Positions 46,989-58,487 of a stretch of DNA of 64,000 nt are shown piece by piece (positions within the stretch are counted from its first letter, which is position 1; each line of letters starts with the position of its first letter). A program made the translations under genes and the position numbers. Source of the DNA: Flaveria trinervia (lineage: Eukaryota > Streptophyta > Magnoliopsida > Asterales > Asteraceae); the NCBI GenBank assembly GCA_025506515.1, contig CM046453.1, positions 27,889,882 through 27,953,881 of the forward strand. Reading direction: 5' to 3'. The notes beneath the pieces are model-generated. The model had not been told where the DNA came from. It searched no databases and saw only the letters and a program-made list of their open reading frames with translations.

Positions 46989-48538
46989 ATGGTAGCAATG
47001 GCGTGTCTCGATATCCAATACTTGCAAGACTTTCATTACTATCATCATTCATTAATGCATGCATTCATCATGTTCCACTCTTCATTATCTTCCACTTTAC
47101 GTTATGTAATACTTCATTTATTCATTATCGTAACACATAAAGCCACAGGAAAGGTAAACATACATCACAATAGGGAACATTAACATGCACAGTCATCACA
47201 TCATACAGGGTAACATCATACATACATAACATACATCATGCATAAACATGCACATCATCATCATTATGCCCTACATGTTCTTTAAGGCCTTAATCGTCAT
47301 CTTACATGAACTTACGGGAACCTTTACGTCAAAACTTACATCTATACTTTTTCCTGAAAGTTAGAAGTTAAACTACACTTCTCCTCGGGTGCAACATCCC
47401 TATTTGGGCGTATGGACACTCTCCAATCGCATGGCCTCCATGCGACTGGCCCTTCATTCGGGTGACTGGCCCTTCATTCGGGTGACTCGCCCTTCATTCG
47501 GGTGACTGGCCATTCATTCGGGTGACTGGACCTTCATTTGGGTGACTGGACCTTCATTCGGGTGACTGGACCTTCATTCGGGTGACTAGACCTTCATTCG
47601 GGTGACTAAACCTTCATTCGGGTGACTGGACCTTCATTCGGGTGACTGGACCTTCATTCGGGTGACTGGACCTTCATTCGGGTGACTGGACCTTCATTCT
47701 GGTGACTGGACCTTCATTCGGGTGATTGGACCTTCATTAGGGTGACTGGACCTTCATTCGGGTGACTGGACCTTCATTCGGGTGACTGGACCTTCATTCG
47801 GGTGACTGGACCTTCATTCGGTTGACTGGACCTTCATTCGGGTGACTGGACCTTCATTCAGGTGATTGGACCTTCATTCAGGTGACTAGACCTTCATTCG
47901 GGTGACTGGACCTCAATCGACCCCTATTCGGCCGTATGGCCTTCATTCGGCCTCCAATCGGTCGTTAACCCTAGCTAATGCAGAATGCAGTTCATCACGA
48001 CTGCAGCCGATGGTTTCGGCCTCGAAACTCATCTAAACCCATTTTGAGCCCAAATCAAACATCCTAAACCTTAGGGATGCATACCACATCACCATTCAAG
48101 CACACACAAGCTCACAATCAAGACTCAAACGCATCATACACATACACACTCGTACATAAAGGGTCAAGCATACACACACACGAAAACCCGATTTCAGATG
48201 TGTTCAAGCACCAAAATCGGTCCAAAACAAGTAAGAGAGGGGTCCTATAACTCACACAAACGACTACAACGAGAAGAGCTTCGATTTGACTCGCTTCTCA
48301 ATGATTTTGGCTACTCGAACCAACCTGAACCAACATTTTTCCTCTTTTATGTTCTTTCTCTCTTCTTTCTTGATGGCTGACTTTAGTGAGTATGGGGAGA
48401 GGGTAAGGGTTGCCCTCTCCCTTAATTACTCCACTCACCCATCTTTCTTTCGTTGGGGAGTTTGGTCTCTCGACTTTGAGCTTTGTTTCTTTTTCTCCTT
48501 TCGTCGGCTTCAATATAAATAAATAACTGGCTGTTACA
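46989..48538 (-). mobile_element. Gypsy right (5') LTR, truncated
   Basis: Matches 35234-36724 of the left LTR and ends CTGTTACA at 48538. The first 645 bp (plus-strand view) and the adjoining gypsy leader, gag and most of pol are missing. TE-3 gag resumes at 48539. Confidence 0.85.
47453..47912. repeat. 20-bp minisatellite in gypsy LTR (23 units)
   Basis: Same unit as 35697-36110, 23 starts at exact 20-bp spacing from 47453 to 47893. Confidence 0.97.
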
Positions 48539-50500
48539 ACTCAATACATAGTGCCTGAAGCAAATACTACGAAGTTGAAGACCGAGAATCTCAGTAATAT
48601 CACAGTGGAGATGGCAAAAGAGCACGGATCTACTAGCAGCAGTGGTTCAATCGTATGATGGTCTAGTTGTTGGGAAGATCGGAAATGTCATCTTGCAGAT
48701 GAAGATTATGAGCAGATTGACGAGAACGAGTTGGAAAGGATGGATATGATGTGGCCTCTAGCAAGTGCCATTAGACGAGCCAAAAAGTTCGTTAAGAAGA
48801 CGGGACTAAATCTGGTAGCGACAAAAGATACAACCTTTGGTTTTGACAAAACCAAAGTCACCTGCTTCAATTGTGGTGAAAAAGGGCACTTTAAACGTGA
48901 GTGTGTGAAGCCCAAGAAAACAGGAAATGGTAAGCCATTTCCTACTTTCTAACATCAAGACAAAGACATGGTTGGAACTATTTCTTCAAATTAAGACACT
49001 AAAGCACTAACTGCCCAAGGTGATGAAGGACAAGATTAGTCATTCCGATTTGTCTCTCCTGGAGAATCAAACATTGCTTTTGTTGAAGCATTGGATGATG
49101 GGTAAGCCAGTGAAGGTGAGATTGCAGCTGAGTAAGCGATGTCAGATACAGAAGAAGCTGTGAACGTGGTAAACCACTTGGTCAAGGAAGAGCTGAGAGC
49201 AACAAGTTGAGAATCTCCAACAACAGAAGAATCTACCTCTGCGTTGATGGCTGATTCAATGGAATCCTCACAGGTAAGTTCTTTAGATCAACTATTTAAT
49301 AAACATTCTTGTTCTGAATGTGGAAAATTTTAGGGAAAGAATAGATCTAAAATTTGTTAGGTTATTAGATCACAATGATAATTTAGTAAATGACTTACAA
49401 CTCTGCACTGAAGCTAATCGTATATTAAAACAAAATGAGTGCGGTTTTAAAGAAAAGACAGAACTCTTAGGTAAACAACTAAGGGAAACTGAGGTTGTTG
49501 CCTTAAATCAATCTAATAATATGAAGTTTTATTTAATTCATTAGAAGAAACCAAAAGGAGAAAGCAGTTTTGGAAGTCGAAGTTAACTCACTAAAACAAA
49601 AACTGCATAGTTGGCGGGTTCTTCTGATATAGTAAAGAACTTAGTGAAAGAACGAAACAATGGGAAGGTTTTGGATTCAAAGTAGTTCCACCACCACATG
49701 AGATCCTCTTGAATGCAAAATGTAGACCAATAAATAAAAACCCAATTAAGGATCATGTGGTGTCTACTCCTCTAGTTAGTGATCCTGATTCATGGTTAAA
49801 CCAGTGCAATCTGACACTAAACAGAAGGAGGCTACTTTGAAATCAAAAGGCAAGATACCAGTTGAGAACTTAGATGATGCTTTTAAACGGGTTAATGTAA
49901 GGTTAGGCTCACCAAAGTCAAATTCAAAACCCAAACTAACTAAACCAGTTAACACATATACACCAAATGTGTTAATCATCAAAGTCCAACCAAAGGGCAC
50001 GTTAAAGATGTTCAAAACATCGAAACAATTAATTTTGTTAATAAAGGTGAAACATCTAACGAGTAGTGACAAAACCAAACCAGACACACCTGACACCTTC
50101 ACTAAGCTCAACATCACACAAAAGTTTTCCTAAATATGTAAGAAAGATCCTGCTACAGTTGTGGAAAACGAGGACATATTTCTACTAAGTCCTTACTATC
50201 AGACGCCCAGAAAGAAAATTGAACTTTATGATACAACCAAGTTCTTCTAAAGTAAGATCTAACACTCCACCTAAGAGTTTTAGTGAACCTAAAGTTCAAA
50301 CCATAAGTCAGTCATTTGTTTACCACAAACAGGCCTTACACAGAACTAGCTTATGGAAAGAAAAATCAAGTATAGGGTCTGATAGTGAGAATGATAAGAA
50401 GAATGATATGCCCTCATCCTCTAATGGATAATGGGTTGAGTTTATGATGTGTGATTCCTCTAGGTCACCCAAGCCAGTTAAGGCTTGAGTCCCAAATCTG
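48539..50500 (+). pseudogene. TE-3 gag C-terminal region, two zinc knuckles
   Basis: Resumes TQYIVPEANTTKLKTENLSN. MWPLASAIRRAKKFVKKTG precedes knuckle one, CFNCGEKGHFKREC (48869-48910). A charged helical part follows (49320-49620, ENFRERIDLKFVRLLDHNDN), then Lys/Thr/Pro-rich text (49790-50130). Knuckle two at about 50150-50200 reads CYSCGKRGHISTKS, in which the last Cys is Ser. Many frame changes; 48960-49310 and 50230-50500 read only as decayed linker. Confidence 0.75.
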
Positions 50501-51110
50501 AACTAACAAGTTTCTTTGACTATGCAGGGTGTCCACTACAACGCTATCACTAATACCTGGATTATTGATAGTGGGACATCCAGGCACATGACAGGAAATT
50601 CGTCCCTCCTTTTCAACATCAAAAGAATCAAAAGGGGACATGTTTCATTTGATGGAAACAAAGGAGGTTACATCACAACACAAGGCAAAGTAGGAAACAA
50701 GAAAGTAAAGTTTGACAAGGTAAACACATTCAACATCTTCAAAACAATTTACTTTTTGTCTCCTAGATCTGTGATAAAGGCTTTAAGGTTGTATTGACAA
50801 CAAGAAGTGCTACATGTTGAAGAAGGACTATGTGATTGAGGAGGATAAGGTTCTCATGCTAGCTTCAAGATATAACGACCTGTATATCTTGGATCTATCA
50901 GAAGCATCCACAACTGATCACACAGTTCAATGCTTTTTGCAAAGGCAACTAAGAGGGACTCAATCTCATGACATAGGAGAATGGAGCACATCAATCCTAG
51001 AATGATGAATCACTTGATTCAGAATGATCTAGTGAATGGTGTAAATATCAAGAACTTCCAGCTTCCAGACTTCTGCATAGCTTGCAAGAAAGGGAAACAG
51101 ACCAAGAAGG
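50501..51110 (+). pseudogene. TE-3 protease and pre-integrase
   Basis: TWIIDSGTSRHMTGNSSLLF (about 50560) is the D-S-G protease site, with FDGNKGGYITTQGKVGN behind. 50814-51005 reads LASRYNDLYILDLSEAS. INPRMMNHLIQNDLVNGV and CIACKKGKQTK (51000-51100) are the second half of the pre-integrase finger; the H-x-R-L-G-H half is broken near 50970. Confidence 0.8.
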
Positions 51111-52230
51111 CTCAGAAGACAAGAAAAGTCAACTCTATTGATATGCCTCTTGAGCTTCTACACATGGATGTGTTTGGCCCTGTTAGCATAAAGAGCATTG
51201 CAGGAGATTTGTATTGCTTTGTAGTAACTGATGATTACTCAACATTCTCTTGGGTGATGTTTCTGAAAGCCAAATTAGAAACTTTTGAATCATTCAACCA
51301 TCTGGTAACTACATTAGAATCACTCTACAAGCTAAAAGTTAGACAGATTCGATCAAACAACGGAACTAAATTCAAGAATCAGTGGATGGAGGCATACTGT
51401 AGAGAAAGAGGAATTGTTCATCAATTCACCTCTGCCTACACTCCACAGATGAACGGCGTAGCTGAAAGAAAGAACCGAAGTTTGATAGAGACTGCCAGAA
51501 CAATGCTTGCTAACTCAAAACTACCTATTCAATTCTGGAATGAGGCAGTGGAAAATGCATGTTACACGCTCAATCGAGTCTTAGTGGTCAAGCGACATGG
51601 AAAAACGTGTTATGAACTACTCCAGCGACGTAAACCTAATTTGGAGTATTAGGAACCGTTTGGTGCACCTTGTACATTGTTGAAGAAGACTCAGAATGGG
51701 AAGTTCAGTGAGAAGGCAGAAGAAGGGATATTTCTCGGATACAGCATACCAGACAAGAGAGTTTACAACAACTCAATGGGTCAGGTAGAAGTGTGGTGTA
51801 TGTTGACGTTCAACGATTCACCCCCCCCCCCTCAACTGGGAAAGGACTCCCGTTCTTCATTGACTATGATGGATTCTTTAAATCCTTCAATCTGCCGCCT
51901 TCTCATACTGATGACGAGCTGTCTGCTAGGATGATGTACGATGCTCTTAACACTCCATCACTAGACTCGACATCAACTGGTCCATTAGATGATTCCTCTA
52001 ACCTTTCAGGGGGATATCTTGAAGTGAGTGAGTCTTCATCTGATGATGAGGTAGTTGAGACTGCTAATGAGGACAAGGAGGAACAGGTCCTACCAATGAA
52101 AGTACACAAGCATCAGATCCTGATGCCTTTAACATTTCAGAACCTCATACTTCAACAGCTACAGATCTTGTTCCTGAGTTTAACAATCTGGATAATGAGG
52201 TGGCTATTCCAATAACTGTCGGATCTCGGC
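51111..52230 (+). pseudogene. TE-3 integrase with a changed catalytic residue
   Basis: LELLHMDVFGPVSIKSIAGD (first Asp), VVTDDYSTFSWVMFLKAKLE, IRSNNGTKFKNQWMEAY where the usual S-D-N-G has become S-N-N-G, and GVAERKNRSLIETARTML with the Glu. Loss of the second Asp would inactivate catalysis. The C-terminal part (51660-51800) has LLKKTQNGKFSEKAEEGIFL and GYSIPDKRVYN. Acidic Ser-rich linker 51850-52110. A run of ten C at about 51820 sits at one frameshift. Confidence 0.83.
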
Positions 52231-53924
52231 TAAACGTTTATCATCCCCTATACAATGTCATTGGGGATGTTCAATCGGGAGTACAGACCAGAAATCAGTT
52301 GTACTCAGCTGATTATGCCTCGGTAATGGAAAAGGGATACCTTCATGATAGAGCATATCGATGTTATGTCTCAATTTGAGCCAGAATATGTTAGTGAAGC
52401 ATTAAACGATGTGGCATCAATCAGTGCAATACAAGAAGAACTCCTACAGTTCAAGAAGTTAGGAGTGTGGACCCTTGTGGATAAACCAAAAGTGCTAAAG
52501 TGATTGGCACTAATGGGTGCTGAAATGCAAGAAAGATGATCAAGGGGTCATAATAGGAATAAGGCCGGACTTGTAGTTCAAGGATTTTGACAAGTCGAAA
52601 GCGTAGATTACAATGAAGTGTTTGCACCAGTGGCAAGGATGGAAGCAATACGTATATTTCTAGCTTATGCATCCTACATGAAGATCAAAGTCTATCAACT
52701 AGATGTCAAGAGTGAGTTCCTTCATGGTGAAATCCGTGAGATATTTTATGTCAGTCAACCCAAAGGATTGAGGATCCTTATCATTTGGATAGAGTTTACA
52801 AGTTGGATAAGGCTCTTTACGGGCTCCATCAAGCCCCTAGAGCATGGTATGAGAAACTCTCAACTCATCTGGTGAAACACGGTGTTCGCAGGGGAGTTAT
52901 TTACTGTACACTATTTATCAAAGAAAAAGATGGTGACTTACTGCTGGTATAGATTTATGTTGATGACATATCTTCGATTCCAAAAACGAAGATTTATGTA
53001 AAGAATTGAATCTGTAATGAAAGCAGAATTTGAGATGAGTGCCATGGGGGAGATGAAGTTCTTCCTTGGATTACAGGTGGATCAGACACCAAAAGAATCT
53101 TCCTACATCAAACCAAGTATGTAGGCAATATCCTCAGTCGGTTCGATATGGAGAATGCTTCAGCAGCTGGAACTCCATTAGCCACAAACCATGACGTGGC
53201 ACCTGATGAAAATGGTGATCTGGTAGATGCCACCATGTAAAGAGGAATGATCGGATCCCTCATGTACCTCACAGCATCATGTCCTGATATCATGTACGCG
53301 ACGTGTCTTTGTTTCAGATATCAGGAGAAACCAAAAGTAAACCATCTCATAGGTGTCAAAGGGATTTTTTATTATATGAAGGGTACTCCAACACTCGGGT
53401 TGTGGTATCCTCATGATGATGACTTTGAGCTTACAGCATATAGTGACTCGGATTATGGTAGTTGCAAAATGAATTACAATTCAACATCAGCAGGATGTCA
53501 GTTCTTTGGTAGACGGTTAGTCACCTGGTAGTGTAAGAAGCAGACCTTCATTGCTCTGTCAACATGTGAAGCTGAATAGGTTGTTGCTGCTAGTTGCTGT
53601 TCACAAATAATTTGCATTCAATAGCAAATGCGTGACTGCGGTTCCAATTCTCTAACACTCCTATTTTTGTTGATAATTCTACTGCTATTTTCGTAACAAA
53701 AAAATATGGTCCAACATCCTAAAACTAAATACATCGGTATTAAGTATCACTTTATACGTGACTGTTTTGAAAAGAAATTAATTGATGTGGTTAAAATTAA
53801 TACGGATTTTCAACGCGCCGACCTCTACACAAAAGCATTTGATAAACCGAGGTTCTTGTATCTTTTAGAAATTAATGGCGTGAAAAAGAAAAGTGAAGTG
53901 ATTCCAAAAGACGAAAGTTCGTAG
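52231..53924 (+). pseudogene. TE-3 reverse transcriptase and RNase H
   Basis: YNVIGDVQSGVQTRNQLYSA (about 52250), EALNDVASISAIQEELLQFK, FAPVARMEAIRIFLAYASYM, VYQLDVKSEFLHGEIREIFY (catalytic Asp), IYVDDISSI (about 52960), AMGEMKFFLGLQVDQ, MIGSLMYLTASCPDIMYATC, LGLWYPHDDDFELTAYSDSD and RNase H end MVQHPKTKYIGIKYHFIRDC to about 53924. Several frameshifts and an in-frame TAG inside the S-T-x-E-A-E motif (53577-53579). Confidence 0.85.
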
Positions 53925-54378
53925 TCCGACTAGCATAGTTATTTTATTTTATTTTATTTCATTTTATTTTTTAGTCTATTAAAATCCAAAAAAACAAAAA
54001 GATTATCTGTTTTAGGACTTTAGAGGGAGAATAGTTTAGTCTAGTATTTACATTGTGCAGTATTTAATTACTTAAAAAACGACGGGTGAGGGCAGCTTAG
54101 CTAATACAAATGAAATCAAATTTGTGATTTTGATTCAATGTCTATGGAAAATGATAGTACAAAGGGAACGAACTGGTTGGCACTTTAAAACTAGTATGCT
54201 CAAAATGCGAAATTCAAAGTACAAGTCTGAGAAGTCTAAGCACAACTAAAGAAAAATGATAGTTAAACTAATTGCTACTGAGATAACATAGAGAAAGTAG
54301 ACCTAGAGGTTTCTAGTTCATAATATGATGTGTCGGTAGATTCAACACAATAGATGAGTAGACTTCATTGGTGAGTTA
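53925..54378 (+). other. TE-3 post-pol spacer, first part
   Basis: No gene. An ATTTT-rich run at 53938-53975, then AT-rich DNA. Cut at 54378 by LTR H; AGTTA at 54374-54378 is repeated at 60254-60258, where the spacer seems to resume. Confidence 0.6.
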
Positions 54379-55106
54379 TGTTAGGATCTGGTATTGACCA
54401 AACACCAACTGATTAACATGTTAACCAAACCAAATAGTGCGGAATCCTATTTGATTGGTGATCCAATCAGTGAGAACGCACGTAGACACAATAACGACTT
54501 GAATCTAACATCAAGAATCGATTGAGAATCGATCTATAGCGTTCTATGAACTTGGAGTACGAACTTGGAGGCTTCTGGACGGCTAGGGTACGTCTGGAGT
54601 CGAAGTGGATTCAATGCTTATGTTTTTCCATGAATTAGGTGGTATTTATAGGTTAGGATTGCTCATTCGGGCGACTGAACCATTAGCATGGTTCTTCGTG
54701 CGATTGAGCCATGCGGTTGATCCATTCGCACTACTGAGTGTTCAGTCGTGCGACTAAGTCAGATGCATGAAGTTGTTCAGGCGTATGGACTATTTAGGCG
54801 CATGGACACTCAGTCGCATGGCCATTCGGACGCATGACTACTGTTGGGGCGCATGGTCCAGTCGGACGCATGAGAACTTCACTTCACCAAGTTTGAGTGT
54901 ATTCAATATTCTAACATTATGTATAATACTTCAAACAATCACAAACCTATATAATTAAGTCAATATGCATTAAACAACTCATTAATGAAATATTAAACAT
55001 TATAAACATAACCAAACATATTGTATTTCATTAAGTACCCAATAGTTACATAAGTGTAAGACATATAACATTCAGATCAGGATCTAGGTACATATATGTT
55101 TCAACA
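54379..55106 (-). mobile_element. TE-3 copy H 3' LTR
   Basis: 728 bp; plus edges TGTTAGGATCTGG and TGTTTCAACA. Polypurine tract AACTCCCCCTTGG (plus view) at 55107-55119. Motif array (GTGCGACT, GCGACTGA and relatives) at 54660-54860, upstream on the minus strand of TATAAATA (54643-54650). Shares GGATTCCGCACTATTTG with the TE-3 5' LTR. Confidence 0.85.
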
Positions 55107-55127
55107 AACTCCCCCTTGGACCTAGAT

Positions 55128-58100
55128 CTATCTATTGTCTAACATCTTGATGATTTCCTCAAATTTTTTGTACTTAGCTTCTTTGGTAACTCCTGTGTTT
55201 ATCTCAAAAACAAAATAGAGTCTTATCACTTTTTGGAACTGTAAAGCTTGTACAATATCCTGTGGGTCGTAGAAAAGTGGCCACTTGTATAAAGTATAAA
55301 CATCTTGTGCTGACAAGTTGGTGAGCCACATCGGGTCGAACACCCTTATGGTTTCCATTGTGCCATTCCTGTTCAAGACTATCACGGCCTCTCCCATTCT
55401 CCAATCGTAGTACCACCATTTGAAGTGTGGAGTGAAGTCCTGTGGCATCTCACGTAGTGGGATCTTAGACATTGTACGTGGTGGACTCCACTTCAGCACT
55501 ACTCTAGGTTTACTAGTCATGGCATCAATCTCAGATCTTCTAATGTACCTCGTTGGTTGCTGAGGTTTGAAGTTGACCCATCTGGTGTGGTACTCCCTCT
55601 TTAGAGCAGCTTCAAACCAGCCTGACATCTTACGAGGGTTAGCATATAGCAAGTTTAACTTAGCTAACTGGTTGAGCTCAAAACCTGGAAGAGTCTTCAG
55701 ATCATGTGGAAATATGAAGTACTCTATTCCCTTCTCACATTTAACCGCGTAAACGTTGAGGTCTGCAAAATGTGCCCATACTATGATCCTGCCAGCCACC
55801 TTTTGATGTTTCTTGACCTGATATAGTTTGGTGTAGACAATAGACGTTGTAGTGCTGCGTTGGGCTCTTATCTCTTCAAAACATGCTGCCCATTCAGCCT
55901 TTTTGATGTTTACTTCGGCGTCTAAGGCTTGGGCCTACTCTTTATCTTTTTCTGACTCTTTCTCCATATTATCCAGAGTCTCCAAAGTGTCACTAACAAG
56001 AGTTTCTCCCAGATTTGGAATGACATTTCCCTCATTGTCAGTGTACTCTGGATAATGTTGTGCAGTGACATCATCAATCTCGATCTCATCGACATCCTGA
56101 AGCTCATCGTCAGTCTCCTTTTGCACATTTGGAGCATCTTTCACAATCTCATCAGCATTTAGCTGGAACATTTCTGCTATCTGCTCGTCAGTGAGATTAT
56201 GAATGATTTCTCATTCTTCCGGAGTATACATTACCGATCTCCTGACAATACCTTGCATATCAAGAATCAACGTCAGTTGAGTCTTGACCTGTTGGAGGGG
56301 AGCAATATCATATTCATCTCTTTGGGAATCAGGATCTGCTTGATTTAAACATTCAACACAGCAATCATTAGCTAAAAATCAAGGCATAATCATTTACATT
56401 ACATATAAACATTCATTTCATTAATTTTACTCATGATCCAAATACAAGTGATTTTAAATAACAATAAGACATCTAAGCATTACTCTTGTCCTGGAACATC
56501 GGCTCTTCTACTGACGGGGCCGATGTTGAGGCACCTTGATCTTGTGCTCTTTCAGTCCTCCTTTCACTGGCAAATGTGGCACCCGCAGTAGGTAAGTCAT
56601 CATCATCATCTCTAACATCATCTCCAACATCACTAGCAGCATCAGTATCATCATCACCGTCATCATCCTCATCATCACTATCATCCCCATCCCCTTCCTT
56701 GATCTTAAGAGGCTCTTCCTTGGATCCTTTTAGACGTAGCATGATGGTCTTGTTAGTAGTCTTCAACTCCTCAATCTTCTTTGCTGATAGGACATTCTGC
56801 TCTCGGAGTTGGGACATTTCTTCACGTTGAGCCTCCATCTGTTGTGCCTGCTAAGATATCTGCTAAGCTTGGGCCGAAATAAGATCTACTAGCTATCGCA
56901 GCTGAGCAGTCTTCTCTTGGTCTGCCGCCAACAGCCTCAGCACCATACGGTTAAGTGCCGAGAGTTGTTTCTCTACCCCACTAGGAGGCAGAGGTGATCT
57001 TGATGGATATGGAGAGAAAGAGGATGGTGCTGTAGGATGGCTAGTGGTGGTGGTGACTGTGGTGAAGATTGGAGGCAGTATAGATGATGGTGGTGGTGAT
57101 GTAGGTGTGAATGATATGGTGGTGGATGGAAGGGTGGTAGTGGTGGTAGGTGGACTGGTGGTAGTGGTGGTAGGTGGAATAGTGGCTGTGGTGGTGGCTG
57201 TGGTAGTGGCTATGGTGGTGGCTGTGGTGGTAGCTGTGGTGGTGATAAAGGTGGTTCTGCGTTCTTTCCTTTTCAAGCCATGGGGCTGAGCCATCCGCTT
57301 CTTCCTCGATCCAGTCGAGGTGGATGCTCCCCCTATAGTGCGGCCTGGCAGATCAGGAGTATAAGTCAGATCATCAGTGGTCTCTCCCAATCCGCCTAGA
57401 TGTTCACCAACCGCCCGAAGCCCTCGTTCTATGAGAACGACTTTACTTCTCACAGTCCGAGTCAGCGGCTCCTCATCTGACTCATCTTCTTCCTCACTAG
57501 GCATGATATTGGTGGAACCCAGTAGTCTCCGCTCCGTCTCCAGTGGGGGCAGATGCTGGAGATGGAATAGCAGTAGTGGAACCCCTTTGTTGAGTGGGTC
57601 CTTCATCTCCAGCATCCGCTATCATCATCGGAGTCATCATCAGGGAGTTGTATCTGCTCTTCTTCAGAGTCACTATCAACGTGACGCCATTTACGCCTAG
57701 CCGGTGCCACGTAGTCTTCCCGGGCCAGATGCCCAAATAATCTCCTCACAGGGGGCTTTACCTGCTTCCCCCTGTAAACCTTCATCCTACCCAAAGTGGT
57801 ATCATCCATTACCTCGAGTACCACCACGTCTTCCTTATCCTTGGGCAAGGAAGGGAGCTTCTGGTCTATAATCATCTGCATAAAGCGAGGGCACATGCAG
57901 AAGCCCTCCTTCCCTTTCCCCTCAATGTTCTCCACCAAGTAGGTGAAGATCATTTTGGAGAAGCTAAACAGATGGTTCAGCACCAGAGCAGCATATGCGT
58001 TCTGGATTTGATCGGACAGCTCATCAAAACCTCCTTTACGAGACGCTAAGCACTTAAGCAGTACGTGCCCAAGGTACTTGAACTGGGGACACAGGTTGCT

Positions 58101-58487
58101 CTTGTTGAGCACCCCTGCATTGATGTCCCCAGCGTACTTGGCCCGCAAGAAACAGCCTCTCACAGTCAGGGGGTGTAATCGTGTTTGACATTCAGCATCA
58201 TCCCTAAGCTGCAGCACTATCCTGAGATCTTCCTCAGAGATCTCAATAGCCTCTCCAAATATTGAACTACGGATTCGATGAGGCTCTGATGTTCTATCAA
58301 CTGCAGCACCTTCCCAGAAGGCCTGTAGAATAGATCGGTACGGTGTGCATGGAGTTGAGATTGCATGAGAGATCCTTGAGCGTCTAGTAAACGAGATGAT
58401 TCCAGCAAAGTCAGGTGCATGTCTGGATGACTGATCCAGATAAGCACAGATATTGTGCTTGGTGCTCATTGTCCACCGATTCGTCAT
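55128..58487 (-). pseudogene. TE-3 accessory ORF (copy H), nearly full length with frameshifts
   Basis: ATG 58487 (MTNRWTMSTKHNICAYL), chosen because an AG splice acceptor abuts it. The N-terminal domain (58487-57610) has PCTPYRSILQAFWEGAAVD, ISEEDLRIVLQLRDDAECQT, LGHVLLKCLASRKGGFDELS, FSFSKMIFTYLVENIEG and CPRFMQMIIDQ, then LEVMDDTTLGRMKVYRG. A Thr/Pro-rich mucin-like stretch follows (about 57260-57000), an acidic/coiled segment (56838-56473), an acidic part (56171-55935), and a C-terminal domain (55799-55128) with KTLPGFELNQLAKLNLLYAN, HFKWWYYDWRMGEAVIVLNR and RVFDPMWLTNLSAQDVYTLY. The stop lies close to the polypurine tract. No signal peptide or membrane span is seen. Four or more frame changes. 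Function unknown. Confidence 0.7.

Noticed and set aside
57044..57289. Val-rich 81-codon plus-strand frame
   Set aside because: It is the complement of the Thr-rich tract of the accessory ORF on the minus strand.
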